A stretch of 64,000 nucleotides of DNA, from NCBI RefSeq assembly GCF_021347895.1, contig NC_067117.1:15099858-15163857 (forward strand), read 5' to 3'. The DNA comes from Acanthochromis polyacanthus (Eukaryota > Chordata > Actinopteri > Pomacentridae). A program made the translations under genes and the position numbers. Positions 1 to 14,130 of the stretch are shown one piece after another (positions within the stretch are counted from its first letter, which is position 1; each line of letters begins with the position of its first letter). The notes under the pieces were generated by a model. That model saw only the letters and a program-made list of their open reading frames with translations. It did no database searches and was not told the origin of the DNA.

Positions 1-90
1 CTTGTACCGAGGCTGTTGTTGTGATCATGATGGTGATGTAAATATAAGTGTTTGAGGACTAGCATGACAGTAGCAGCCATAGTGTGCTCA

Positions 91-2240
<2,150 letters not shown>

Positions 2241-2250
2241 TTTTCCACAG
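2241..2250 (-). other. rab7a: rab7a 5' UTR part of first coding exon
   Basis: The acceptor tract on the minus strand ends TTTCTGCAG at 2251, leaving ten untranslated bases before the ATG at 2240. The start therefore lies at the beginning of exon 2, and most of the leader must come from an upstream untranslated exon, as in mammalian RAB7A. Confidence 0.8.
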
Positions 2251-2724
2251 CTGCAGAAAGACAAAAGGCAACAAAGTTCAGCCTTTTTAACCTCTTCATT
2301 CCAAGTCCGGACATGATCACTAATTTTCTTTTGCTCGGGGACAGCAAAATCAATATCAAAGCCAACCTGCTTCTATGCAGATCGGCTTATTGGAAAACAT
2401 TAGTCTTCAAATTTGTGTGTTGAGTTTTATGGCCTTGGACCAATCAGGTTTGAATGCCATTCATCCAAGTCATGTGCTTCCTAAGCTGTTTGGCAAATCA
2501 CGAGGAACACATCATTCTTTCTCATTCTCTCTCACAAAACACAGGAAGTTACCTCTCCCTGTCCTTGCTGTGCAAATAAAATAACACATTTATTTTTTCT
2601 GTTGATATGGCTGCCAATAAACCAACAACAGCACAGGCCGCTCTCAGTACACTATCAAACATGAGGATCAAGTATGACCAAAGCATCATATACAACATGA
2701 ACTGGGAGACACTGACTGTTCATA

Positions 2725-3119
2725 TACAGCACCCTCCCACCCTCCATAATCATTGGCACCCCTGGTTAAGATGTGGCCTTTAGCTTCTAAAAAATTCATG
2801 TTTTCTTCTAAATAATATAGAACCACAATGAAAAAAAGGGGAAAATCCAACGTTTGATTCAAGTGCATTTATTCGGGGGGGGGGGGGCATTAAGAAATAA
2901 TTCATTTACATCAAATCATGTGTGCCACAATGTTAGCACCACTGATGTTAACACCTTGTACAACCCCCTTTTGCCAACAAAACAGCGTCTAATCTTCTCC
3001 TATAAGACATTTTCCAACAATTGTCAATGTGAGGGTATGCTTCTGCAATAACAATTGAATTTATTTTAAGGTTTTCAACATCTTCACCAGGGGTGCCAAT
3101 AATTATGGAGGGTGCTGTA
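2725..3119. mobile_element. Tc1/mariner-type non-autonomous element with TA duplications
   Basis: The left end CAGCACCCTCC and the right end GGAGGGTGCTG are inverted. Homology of the ends extends inward through the TTGGCACCCCTGG block on the left and its complement on the right, about 40 bases with a short insertion. TA dinucleotides flank the element at 2725-2726 and 3118-3119. There is no transposase frame inside. The interior includes a run of G at 2874-2887. The family assignment rests on the TA target and end structure. Confidence 0.75.
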
Positions 3120-3628
3120 TCTACGTTTAAAGCCATATTGTCTGTCTAACTGTACATCATGTACAATTTCTTTGAAACACTAAAACTCAACACACTGTAT
3201 TCTTGCAAAACATAATTTGCAAGAATGGGGCACAAACTGGGCATTTTGGGTTGAAATATTGCCTCATTTTTGATTTACCCAACAAAACATGCTATGCCAA
3301 TGGCTTCAGTATGTCAGTCAGATAGTATTTTACAAATTATTACACAGTGATGCACATAACTTCCTTCAATTCTCGTCTAATTGAATTGAGCAAGATCTGA
3401 TACTGCCCACCACATTGATGACTGAACAAATTATGTAATATTCCCCTGTAACTACTGCAAATAATCAGGAAAACCTGGTAGAAAAATCTAGGTGTACTGT
3501 TAATTTTTGATTTGTCATTTCTTCAAAAGATGCAGTATTAGATTGATTAGAATGCTCTTAAATTGCAGGTTGTAAGCAAATCTTCCATGTGGTTCTGTCA
3601 GATTTCAGTCCATGGATAACTAGAATAT

Positions 3629-3880
3629 TAGCCTAGCTAGACCCAGGTCTGAAGACACAAGGGTCTAGGAACTCTCGACAGAGAGGGAGGCGGGCTAAAA
3701 GGTTGTCTTTCAAATCACTCTGCAGCAATTGGGTAGGTATACAACCAATCAGCGCAACGAATAGGCTGACGTAGTTCCTAGAGCGCCGGAAATCGGAGGA
3801 TGCGGGAGTTCGGTGAAGCCTTATTTATACAGTCAATGGGTGAAGCTCAAGTTGAATTTTAGCTTCAAATCTTTAAAGGG
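3629..3880 (+). mobile_element. 3'-truncated copy of the MITE found complete at 57138-57681
   Basis: Positions 3641-3812 match 57157-57330 at about 95 percent by eye, including the stretch with AAAAGGTTGTCTTTCAAATC. The left terminal repeat is damaged: five bases (CCGTG) are missing compared with the complete copy. Homology stops near 3880, where a different fish repeat begins, so the right terminal repeat is absent. Confidence 0.8.
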
Positions 3881-4180
3881 GAACTTCGTTTTTTTTCAAC
3901 CTGGGGTCTGTTTTCATATGTCATTTCATACATGTGAGTGATGGAGAAATAAATTTTTGACATAGCGCCAGTATTTAGCCAGGCAGGCAGCTTAGCAGCT
4001 CAGCTAGCGAAAAGTATGGGGCAAATCTCGTTCCGAAATCGCGCGATAGCTCGCGGTGTTTTGGCGATTTTGGAACGAGATTTGCTTTCTAGCATTCCAA
4101 GATTTGGATACAGACCACAACAAATAGTGATCGCCAAGTAATGTGGAGGTTTTCGTTTACTTCTCATCTCTAGTATGTTG
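3881..4180. repeat. Interspersed repeat with internal 21-bp inverted repeat
   Basis: From AAAGGGGAACTTCG onward the sequence resembles a common unclassified fish repeat. It contains two 21-base arms (4021-4041 and 4065-4085) that are inverted with a single mismatch and a 23-base loop. No coding frame is seen. Confidence 0.45.
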
Positions 4181-4183
4181 TGG

Positions 4184-4397
4184 CAGTGGTTCTCAACCCT
4201 GTTCCTCAGGACCCCATGTCCTGCATGTTTTAGATGCTTCCCTGCTCCAACACACCTGACTCAAATGATCAGCTCGTTATCAGGCTTCTGCAGAGGCTTG
4301 ATGACGAGCTGATCATTTGAATCAGGTGTGTTGGAGCAGGGAAGCATCTAAAACATGCAGGACATGGGGTCCTGAGGAACAGGGTTGAGAACCACTG
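4184..4397. mobile_element. hAT-type hairpin MITE with 8-bp target duplication
   Basis: The element starts CAGTGGTTCTCAACCCTG and ends with its exact complement. The inverted homology continues almost to the centre, so the whole 214 bp forms a near-perfect hairpin with a loop near 4275-4305. Identical 8-bp duplications (TGTTGTGG) lie at 4176-4183 and 4398-4405. The 8-bp duplication and CAG...CTG ends fit the hAT superfamily. No transposase is encoded. Confidence 0.93.
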
Positions 4398-7300
4398 TGT
4401 TGTGGGACACTCGTTGAGACTATCCGAGCCGGTCGGTGTGGGGAAAAAAGCACGAGATAGTACCACACCGTCTGCTACTCTTCTGTACCCATGCAGGTAA
4501 GCTGTACTCCTTCACCACCAGCTTTCATTGTTGTCACACTGCAATATCTCCACTCCATTTTTCATGGGTGAAACTCATAAAATGCAGTGCAGGGCAGTAA
4601 AATATGTTCCAGTCTTGAAGGGTTATCTGTAAACCTTATCCATGCACAAACAGGGTAGACAGAGTAAAATAAACTGTGCTTTCATAAGAGGCTGCTCTAT
4701 CTTTATTCACAACTTTGTCATATCTGTGCTGCATACACAGTCATCACATTGCTATTGGCAAAAGTCTACTTTAGGCTTGCATGATGTCAGTTAGAATGGC
4801 TGTGTAGCAGCTGTCTGATGGTAATATGCAGCGTGTATCCTAAAGATTGGAGATAATGTTAGCCAGTCCAATGACGCATATGTGTTCATACTGAATATTG
4901 TATACAGACAAAATTAATATACAAAATCCATATACAAAAAATACCTTAACAGAAAACCTGACCACTTCCCATTAGAGCTCCAGAGAAGAATCAATTAGTT
5001 GTCAACTAAAAAATTACCCACCAATTATTCTGATTATTTGTTTGACAAATTTTAAAGCAAGAGACTGAAGGACGTCTTGTTGGGGTTCCAGGAAACACTG
5101 CTAAAAAAATTCACTTGTTTTTCTTTGACATTTTACAGACCAAACAACTAACTGATTAATTAGGACAATAACCGACAGATTAATCGACAATGAAAAGACA
5201 CAGATGCTGATAAACTTGTCTGAGCAGTTTTTGGTGTGACTCAGTTTGACAGCATAGACAAGAATTTTAAAATAAAACCCAGACACAAGATTTAAAAACT
5301 GCAACTGTGATTCTAGGAATATACTGAGTAATCAGTTTTTGCTGCCTAGAGAAATATCTGGAACTACCCAAAGAGGATTAAGCCAAAAAAAAAAAATCCC
5401 CCATGAGAATTGAGAACAAAAATGTTTTTAACCAGTTTGGGTAACTGGAGTTTCATTAACTTAAACATAACAGATATATTTTTGTTTATCTATTGGTCTG
5501 AAATAACAGAAATATGTACAGACTTCTGACAAAAAAAGTAATTGCTATTACTGTGCATCGACACTCCATCCTTAGTGTTGGGAGTAGTCACAACCCCAAG
5601 GCTCATTCTGGGGCAGGAAAAAGCATGGTGATGACACCCAGTATAAATGTAAATGTCTACAACTAATCCTCTATAAAACACAAACACTTCTGAATACCAT
5701 GAGGAGCTGGAAAGAACACTTACATTCTTTCTGATAGGAACAAGCACAGCACTCTAGTGACAACTATACCGTGACGCACAAAGTAGCTGACGAAAGTATG
5801 AACAACAACACCTGACTGAAGTCTAGGTGTGTTCAGACAACTGTCACATGATGACAGAAGAAAACGAGATCAGATGTTTAACCTTTGACTAACAGCAGAT
5901 CATTGGACACCGATTTCTCAATTCCAACCATGAGGTTGACTTAAGCAGGAGGTTAAGTCTATAATGAAGTGACAGCCTAATTTTATTCTGTCATCAAAAC
6001 ATCCACATTACCTGGCAAATGACACTGAAACTGGTATCAGGACTTGACATAAAAGGAAGAAACTGTTTAGTAACTGCAGGTTTTTAAAGCTATTTTGTTT
6101 AGGGCTGCACAGAGTACTGGCATTTAATATTTGTATAATATTTTTTGAAGTATGCATAAGTTTGATATATAATTGTTTAATAAACCCCTCAAAATAACAG
6201 AATAAATCACAGAAATAGTCAATGTGGCAACAGAAAAAGTTAAACAGTTCTTTCATTCTTTGTTCAACACAACTACACTGAACTGATTTGTGAAATTTGT
6301 CATTATCACCCAGATAATTTTAACAAATCTTAATCTATGATGTATCTGTCTATCAGTCTCAAATCTCCTTATATTACTTAATAAACAAGAGGGCAAATAT
6401 ATGTATTGAAGATTTTGGCATAATTAAAAGGCTGCTAATTCCAGTTTTCATATTCATAACCCCTTCCTCATCACTGTGATAGCTAAGATTACATAACTTA
6501 CTGTTCATGGACTCACGGAAATGTGTGTTAACAACCATCATGCACTAAACTACAGTAAAATCCAACGGTATTCCCCTCTGTCTGTACATCACTGGCAAGT
6601 GCAACCAGAATTTACCTCTGATAAGGATTATGACTGCCCACCAACAGACACAAATTGTAAACTAAATCTAGATTTTGGAAGGCAGAGTTCAGATGTTTCT
6701 CAATGCTTGGTCCATCCACCCACGTCTTAAAGTTAGGCCGCCCTCATGTTTCTTAGTTTACTAGTATCCAGAAGAAGACGTCTAGTCAGTACAACAATAC
6801 AATTGAAATATAATAAATAATGCACTAAGAACGGTTCGACATTAGCAGTAGAAGATTTCCACAAAAAAAGGTTGCTTTAGTCGCCCACTCAGTACTACAT
6901 TTTTAACGGTCAGAAATTGCATTTTAGGACCGTATCAAATAGAAAACCCTTTTTTGATAAAGAATGATTTCTTTCCATATAAGGCTATTTGACGCACTTA
7001 GATGTTGCATCAGAAATAACACTCATACCTTCACTTCATAGGAACATACTAGAAGATATACCATGGAATGTAAAACGAGATGCAGCTGTGAAGCAAAGTT
7101 AAAAACACTTACAGGTGTCCAAACTACAACAAGTCTACATGAACAGCTACCTGTACAGAATAACTACATTCAAATTATGTAATCAAACTCATTAACTTGT
7201 GAGATGTGAGTTAATTGCAAATTATTGCTGATCCAGGCAGATATGCAGAGTCAAAGTGCACTATCACATAACCTAAGGGGAGGTTTATGTACTCTAGGGA

Positions 7301-8130
7301 TGGTGGAAATAAATACTTTAAAAGCAACTCAGTCTTTATATTCTGCATAGCATGTGACATTTTACAACCATCGAAAGCAAAACGAAAGGATAAAACTTAA
7401 GATGACAGTGTCTGGCAACATTTGCATTTGACAAATAAAAGACGCAAGGCTTTTGTGTTTGAATGGCAACAAATATCAGATTAATTCAAGTCTAAAAAGC
7501 GTGTTGGTACAAATCACTGAACCAAGTACATGTAAGATTAAACAGACAAAGTGAACGACGTGTACCGGCATGACCTGTGAGTCACAACCGAAACAAAAAC
7601 TAATTAACACAGAAAACACATAACAAGTGGGGTCTGCCTGGCAACACAACAACACAGATATATTATATTTTTTCACGCAATCTGCTAGCAGTTTAAAATG
7701 TGTAAAAGTCGACATTCACCAGCGTTAAGACGTGGGAGCAAAACACTCACCTTCGGCGTCTAATCAATAAACTATGCACACATTAGAAGTTCTAAGTTGA
7801 AATCCATCCTTCTCTGCATGCATGAACGCCAATTACAAATTAAATTACACAGAAAAAAATCGATGTGCTCGCTGCCTACATTCAGCAGAGAGGAGAGGCG
7901 TCTTTTTTCCACATTGCTTTGCTCGACAGACCGGCCTCGACTCTCCGGTTCTCCTTCCCTGTTGGACCCAGAGGAGCCACAGGCCGGCCTTGTTTTTGCC
8001 AACCAGCTTCTCGAAAAACATTGCACCACCATTAGCTGTTACGGCGTCAGGGTTAATGGGACACCGAACACATTGTTGAGTGAGCAAACACCACACACAC
8101 GACTAGATTGTTGTCGTCTCAAAAACTTAC

Positions 8131-8250
8131 TTGTAGCACGTCGGAGAGTTGACTTGTGGACCGTGTCGGAGCCGGCTGCGCCTAACTTGCTGTTATTGTT
8201 CAGGACAGACAGCGTCAACGGCTAACTAGGCGTTACGTTAGCTGGCTAGC
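8131..8250 (-). promoter_or_regulatory. rab7a: rab7a untranslated first exon and promoter (approximate)
   Basis: On the minus strand a strong donor, CAA|GTAAGT, has its last exon base at 8131. The sequence just upstream (8150-8250) is GC-richer and CpG-containing, as expected for a housekeeping promoter. The exact transcription start is not visible and the 8250 limit is a guess. A second strong donor, AAG|GTGAGT, ends at 7751 and could belong to an alternative first exon. Confidence 0.5.
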
Positions 8251-8716
8251 TCGCTGGAGCTAAACTCGGTAGCTAGCGTTAATTTGGCAATGCCTCGTTT
8301 CAAATTCTTAGAAAAAAGTGCTACCCTTTGTGGGAAACCAACAAAAATCGTGTCGTTAATTGACGAGGTAACTTATCGACAACTGCTGCGTAAATTTGGC
8401 ACTTTGCTTGAAGGCTTCCTTGCCTGCCTCCCTGTCTGCCAGCTAACTACCTACTACCCCCAGCTTCTGTCTTCCCCTTTCACTTCCTCCCCCAAAACAA
8501 CGCCTGCGTCCTACGTCAGACGCAGAATGCTAATGACGTGTCCCTGTAATTTCATAATCCTGTACACCAAAGTTGCTGAATTCGTAATTACCTCTGCTTT
8601 AATGATGCAATGTTGGTCTTGCAGAAGTTGATTTTTAGATAATATATATACTTCCTTGGTTAGGAAAACAGTCAAATCTCCCCACTGCTAAGGACAACAA
8701 TCAGAGCCGGAGTGGG

Positions 8717-9250
8717 ACCATAGACTGTATATAAAGATGGACGTAGCATCTGGCTCCAAAAATGAAGCCCACCCGGAAGTGTCAAAAACTTGCAATATCA
8801 CGCTGTCCGCTCGGGTTGGCTCCAAAAAGCTTTTGCTCCATAGACCCCAATTCATCACGGGAAAAAATAAAATTTGATAGACTGATTTTCTACAGCTCAG
8901 GATTTTTTTCCCGTTAGTTTTCATGGTCAAAATGAGAGATCAGATGGCCGATCTTAAAATAAATCAATACTGAATTTTAAATAAATTGTTAAAGTTGGCG
9001 GAGCCAGGGGCGTGGCTATACTTGATAAGACAGTCTTGTCTCGAATGATAAGAGATAAGAGAGTCTTCAGCTCTTAGTCCGGCCCGCCCATAGACTGGTC
9101 CTGCCTCTAGTTGCTCTCCGGTCCAGCCTGTTTGATGACGCTTTTTACGTCACTGGCTCCAAAAAATCCAAAATGGCGACCAGGAAGTAGTAAAATCCGG
9201 GCTTCATATTCTCGGCGTCGAAACCAACGGGTGAAGTCACGGTTAGTTCA
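8717..9250. mobile_element. Fish DNA-element relic beginning with the ATAGACTGTATATAAAGATG end
   Basis: The left end at 8717 (CCATAGACTGTATATAAAG) is the characteristic terminal sequence of an abundant non-autonomous element in fish genomes. The interior repeats GGCTCCAAAAA at about 8750, 8818 and 9152. The matching inverted right end is not present, so this copy is truncated. The right limit is approximate. Confidence 0.6.
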
Positions 9251-9303
9251 CGCCTGGAAACTATGATGTCAAAGGGACGATGAAATTTTTTCTTTTTATC
9301 TGA

Positions 9304-9485
9304 AGCTCAGTGAGTTAAGGGTTTACCTATGGAGCTGCAGGTTGCTAGTTCAAGGCCAGATCCTTCTTAAATTTTTTGAGAATCCTGACAAAAATAATCA
9401 AAGAAGAGTGCTAGTGGTGGGTCTTGAACCTATTACCTTCTGCTTGGTAGTCTCTCTTCTTACCCCCTGAACTACTCACTCAGAT
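9304..9485. repeat. Two convergent tRNA-like SINE heads
   Basis: On the minus strand about 9485-9411 there is a perfect B-box, GGTTCAAGACC, and an A-box-like TAGTTCAGGGG. On the plus strand 9304-9356 there is an A-box-like segment and a one-mismatch B-box, AGTTCAAGGCC. The two face each other and are partly complementary. This looks like a folded-back tRNA-derived repeat, not a functional tRNA. Confidence 0.5.
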
Positions 9486-9718
9486 ACTTTTTCTTCTTTT
9501 TTTGCACATTTGTCATCTATTTTTTGCCGTATTCGATTTTTTTTTTTTTTTTAAACTTGGGTATCGACTTGACCGTTTTTCTCAGGAGGTTGGACTTCAG
9601 CCTTTGTGCTGGAGGGTTGAACCCTCAGTTCCCAGATTTTCCAAAGCCTCCAGACCTCCCGAGTCCTCAGGACCTGAGCTTTCACACAGTATGAGGGCTG
9701 AAATTTTCTAAGTCCCAC

Positions 9719-9807
9719 AGTAGATCTCTGTTGGTTTGAACCTTTCGACAGTCTGAGGACTGAAAACCTAAAAGTTCTTGAGTAGATCGCTGTTGGTTTG
9801 AACTTTC
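9719..9807 (+). repeat. Short direct repeat, 62-bp period
   Basis: AGTAGATCTCTGTTGGTTTG at 9719 recurs at 9781 with one change, giving two units of 62 bp. Related fragments occur upstream (GAGGGCTGAA). It is probably a decayed minisatellite. Confidence 0.5.
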
Positions 9808-10019
9808 TGGTTAACAGAAGCCTTGAAACTTGTGACCATGAGTCTTGACTTCACATATAGACCATCGATCTGAGTTCTTCTCAGACCTTCACCTGTGGAT
9901 GCTTTAGAAATCCTGAACAAACTTTGATTCTCTTCACTGAACAGTAAAGTTTGTGGAGATCAGAAGGTAACATTAGTTTGATCGATGCCTTCAACTACTA
10001 GTAGACTTTATCTGGAAAG

Positions 10020-10440
10020 CAGTTTTAATTTTCTTATTAAATGCTTCATTGTATTTTGTTTAATTCCTATTTAAAGTTTTATTTTCTTTCAGATTTAATT
10101 TTCTAATTAAGCATTTAATTTTTAGTGAAATGTTTTGTCTTTTTAAAGGTTTAATAATCTAATTAAATGTTTTCTATGTTTTTAAATGATTAATATTCTT
10201 GCTGAATTGTATTTTTTAAAATGTTTAATGAGCTAAAATATTTCATCTTTAATGTTTCATATTTTGTTGAAAAATGTTTAGTTTCATAATTACATGTTTT
10301 GTATCCTGTTTAATTATCAAATTAAATATTTTCTGTTTAAAATAATTTTATTGTATGTAATATTTTTAATTATTTTTATTGTATTAAAAGTTGTTTTCCT
10401 TTGATTTAATTGCTTTTTTTTAATCCAGTTTATTTATTTA
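10020..10440. repeat. AT-rich degenerate tandem repeat
   Basis: Units built around TTTAATTTTCTAATTAAATG and ATGTTTTGTATTT recur with many changes over about 420 bp. It is low-complexity sequence with no coding content. Confidence 0.5.
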
Positions 10441-10536
10441 ATCTTTTCTGTCAAGATTTTAACCCCAACCTTAAAAATGAAACAAACCTTTAAATCACAA
10501 TAAAATACTTCTGTTGTCACAATGATGAGTTATTCA

Positions 10537-10690
10537 GTTTATCAATTCAACTTTATTTGTTTAGCACCTTTCACACAGATGACAAAACTAAACAAGCAAA
10601 GAGAAAAATATGCTAAAACCATGATTAAAACTCAAAAACATATTTAAAAAAAAAAAGATTTATCATAATAAAATATGTTGTGTCCAGGGG
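10537..10690 (-). repeat. Interspersed repeat fragment
   Basis: The segment with TCAACTTTATTTGTTTAGCACC followed by an A-rich stretch resembles the tail of an abundant fish retroposon read on the opposite strand. Its boundaries are uncertain. Confidence 0.4.
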
Positions 10691-13600
10691 ATAGAGGAAG
10701 TTTATTAAAGTCTTCTTGGATAATTTAAAATAGAAACTTGATATTCATTCTAAGGAAACTGGAGACTGCAGAGCAACAGAAGAACCAGCAATATCTCCTG
10801 TTTTCTCCTTTAATGAGTCAACTCTTCTTTCAGACCAAGAACTACAGACTCTTCGCAACCTGCTCAAATTCTTAGTACAGGACCTCACCACACGGGTCAA
10901 GAAGGTTTTCTTCTCATTTCTACTCTGAAGCTCACCTTCTCCTGCTCAAACCGCTAACAAATGTTTCTGCTGCTCCAAAGTCTGGTCTCCAGAACTTCCT
11001 AAAAACTCTCAAAGTCTCTTCTGCTGCAGGTTGCTTTGTTGAACTGTAACAGAAAACCTCACTAAACCACATGAAGGGGCCTCAAGATAGTCGTCCAAAT
11101 GAAACCGTGCAAAACCAAACTAGCACAACCCAAACGCTAAAGTCTCCTGCAGCCTACCAGTGAACCTCTTTAAACAGAGAATCAGGACAGGAACTCTTAC
11201 CTTCTGGACAACCAACATTGGTTCACAAACAAGAATACAGAATGTGTCTGACCAAAAACCTCTAAAGACTCACTACAGCCAAGATAAAGACACAACTCAG
11301 CTGCACCAAATCCACTAATCACTGCACACATTAGCACCATGTGCTAACTGTGGCTAAAGAACCACATTTACTAAGACAACTATCCAGTACAAAGCCCTAA
11401 AATACACCAAGAAACACATTAAAGATGATTTTACTGCTGGAAGCTGCAAGCCAACGCCTAAAGAACAAACTAAAGCAATGAACCAAACCCGGCTCAGTGA
11501 AGAGCCGGGTTTGAAGGAAATGTTTGACTGCAGACATAAAGCAAGAAGACACTGAGCTGCTCAGGTGTTCCTGATGACACCAAGCAGCCACCTGGACAGC
11601 CAATGGGAACACAGCTTACTGGAAGTCCAGAGGGCTGGCTTTGTGAAGTAAATTTAGTTTAAAGTTGAAGCAGAAAGTTAACAAAGAAATTTCAAAACCA
11701 CCTTCTGATACCTGAAGGAGGACACTTTAAAGATAATGCTGACATCCACAACGGGTAAAACCTGTTGAAAAAAAACTATCACTATTAATAAGACCTACTT
11801 TTAAGGAAGAAACTCGAATTATATTTTGGATAGTGTCAATAAAACACATTTGTGGATCTGAAACACTGCTCAGCTCAATGCTAAGTAGAGCGTAGACTTC
11901 TGGACAGCAGAGTTTCTCTTATTATTATAATTTAGATATTTGTGGATTTGTGTTATGGGACATAATGTATGGACTTTATACCTCACTACCACCTGCATCT
12001 GTTCTCCTGGACTGTTTAAAAGCTGGTGACCACAATTAATATTGAATAAGATTGTTAGCATTATTATCAGTGAACATTGTTAACCTAGAAGATATATTGT
12101 CTCACTTCAGCTGGTAGCTGCAGTGACAACCCTGGGTTACTTTAATGGTTATGTAATATTTTTACCACAAGACACACCTTTATTTATGATTATAGCATTG
12201 TCACTCATCATCCTAAATTCTAAGGCAGAGAGTTTGGCTAGTTCAAGCTGGCTTGAACTCATAATAATAATATGGAACATGAGGCAAGTGACTCAAGTCA
12301 CTTCACCTAGATCAGTGTCTCATAGTTTTCATGAATTTTTCTTTAAGATAACATGAAAATGGTGAGTAAAGAGGATAAAATCTAAAGATCCTAGCAACGC
12401 CTCAGTTTATGTTTCAAGATTACAAATGATTGGTGTTACTGTTTAGTTTTGTTGAAATCCAGCAGAAAATGCAGGATTCTTCAGCTAGAATTAAACTAAA
12501 GTCACAGGATTAAAAAAAGACAGAGTTTTAAAAAGATGTGTATAATAGACATCCAGACTTTTAGTCCTTAGTGGGAGTCAAGCTTTAGAAATACCGAATC
12601 ACAACTCAGCAGTTTTTTTTTTGGAAATTCACCTTAAATGTCCACTTCTGCTAGTCTATTACACCCCCAATTTGTAATGCAATCTTTCTATTAAAGAACT
12701 GATAATGACTAAATACGATAACCCTGACAACATCAGCAGGGCGTCATCGTATCTCAGAATTACATGATGCTCATCAGTCCTATGGTTATGGTAGTTGTTT
12801 TTTGTTTTTTCACAAGATCATATTTGTATTAGAAAAGTCCTGCTGCACAAAATGAAGTGCAGTACATCTTCACTAATCACTCTGATGCCCTTTACTTCAG
12901 TCCTGTTTTCTTTTTAATATCCAACATGGTCAATATTTTCATTGCCATTCTTCTACTGTAATCAGTGAAATTAACTGAATAATCAAAGGAGATAAACTAG
13001 ACCAGGTAATGGGGCATAATTCTACAAAACATCCCGAAGACATCACACATTTAGAAACTAATTTCCCATCTCAGCACCCAACACGCATTTTTTAGGAGTT
13101 GGTAAACCCAGTGGGTCACACATTTGGAATCTTTCATCAGGTCTGAGTTGTTAAACCCATGCAAATTATTATTCTGGAGTGGTTAACTTAAAGTTACTGC
13201 ATAGCATTAGACCACTCTAATATTCTTGTAAGCATGTGTACAGCAAGACTGGTTAAAGTCTGCCCTATGGTGTCGATTAGAGTCGATGCATGGCTGATGA
13301 GTGTGCATGTTGAAAACATATAAAGATAAGACATCATTAGGTTATTGAACTTTTCTTGGCCTTTCATTTCTGTGTGAGGCGACAACCTCAATACCCTCCA
13401 GCACTTATGTTGGTTAACCTGTGGCTGTTCAAGATAGCATGGTTTAGTGTGGTTAATTTACACATTGAACATGTCACAGTGAAAAGAGAACATCCCCCAC
13501 TAGGGGACAGTGTCAGCTCATTTTGAAAGTGAACCGATGGTTCAAGACTTTTCTCCACATGTGTTTTTGACCTCTGCAGTATAATGTAGCCCTCATACTT

Positions 13601-13717
13601 AACGAAGGGTAAACATCAAAAATAGGTTATGAAACATGAAAACTGCTGTTGTTCCCTCTAAACACAGAAACACAGTGTGAAGATGAAACATGCCTTTACA
13701 GCCTCTTTCTCTCTCTC

Positions 13718-13720
<3 letters not shown>

Positions 13721-13802
<82 letters not shown>
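13721..13802 (+). repeat. (GT)n microsatellite
   Basis: An uninterrupted run of about 41 GT units directly abuts the left end of the inverted-end element at 13803-14078. Confidence 0.98.
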
Positions 13803-13806
<4 letters not shown>

Positions 13807-14072
13807 GTTTCTGCTATACCGGTGGGGACTTTGACCTGACTATTTGCTATAAAGGTGGAGACTTGTCTTACGGTGGGGACCTAAAATGAGGTCCCCACGG
13901 GTGGCAACACCGTTTTCTTGGCCATATTGTTGTTAATAAAAAATGTAAAAGTGCAAAAACGTTTGTTTAGGGTTAGGCATTGATTTGGTGATGGTTAAGG
14001 TTAGGGTTAGGGTAAGGGTTAGGAGTTAGATATGAATGGGAGTCAATGGTAAGTCCCCACCGGTATAGAAAA

Positions 14073-14078
<6 letters not shown>
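13803..14078. repeat. Inverted-end element between two GT tracts, with degenerate telomere-like core
   Basis: The inverted ends are CTATACCGGTGGGGAC (13814-13829) and GTCCCCACCGGTATAG (14053-14068), a perfect 16-bp pair. Internal copies of GGTGGGGAC and GTCCCCAC occur near 13873-13900. A TTAGGG-like array lies at 13993-14025. This is recognisable as a very common teleost repeat associated with GT microsatellites. Confidence 0.8.

Positions 14079-14127
<49 letters not shown>
14079..14127 (+). repeat. (GT)n microsatellite
   Basis: A run of about 24 GT units follows the right inverted end of the element at 13803-14078. Confidence 0.97.

Positions 14128-14130
<3 letters not shown>

Larger units (their letters stand above)
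2251..8130 (-). other. rab7a: rab7a intron 1, repeat-bearing
   Basis: A 5.9-kb intron lies between the untranslated first exon and the ATG exon. It contains a Tc1-type non-autonomous element (2727-3117), a truncated MITE (3629-3880), an inverted repeat (4021-4085) and a hAT hairpin element (4184-4397). The rest (about 4450-7740) is AT-rich unique-looking sequence with no exon that I can support. A possible alternative first exon ends at 7751. Confidence 0.6.

Noticed and set aside
8284..8631. 115-codon open frame just upstream of the rab7a first exon on the opposite strand
   Set aside because: The composition is not protein-like, no family is recognised and no splice or polyA context supports it; it overlaps the promoter region.
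11485..11512. 11-bp perfect stem-loop resembling a bacterial terminator
   Set aside because: The DNA is vertebrate; such terminators do not apply and a single short hairpin is not strong evidence of function.
13649..13889. Open frames of repeated Val-Cys and His-Thr
   Set aside because: They are translations of GT/CA microsatellites here and at 15648, 22311, 22598 and 26418; they are not genes.
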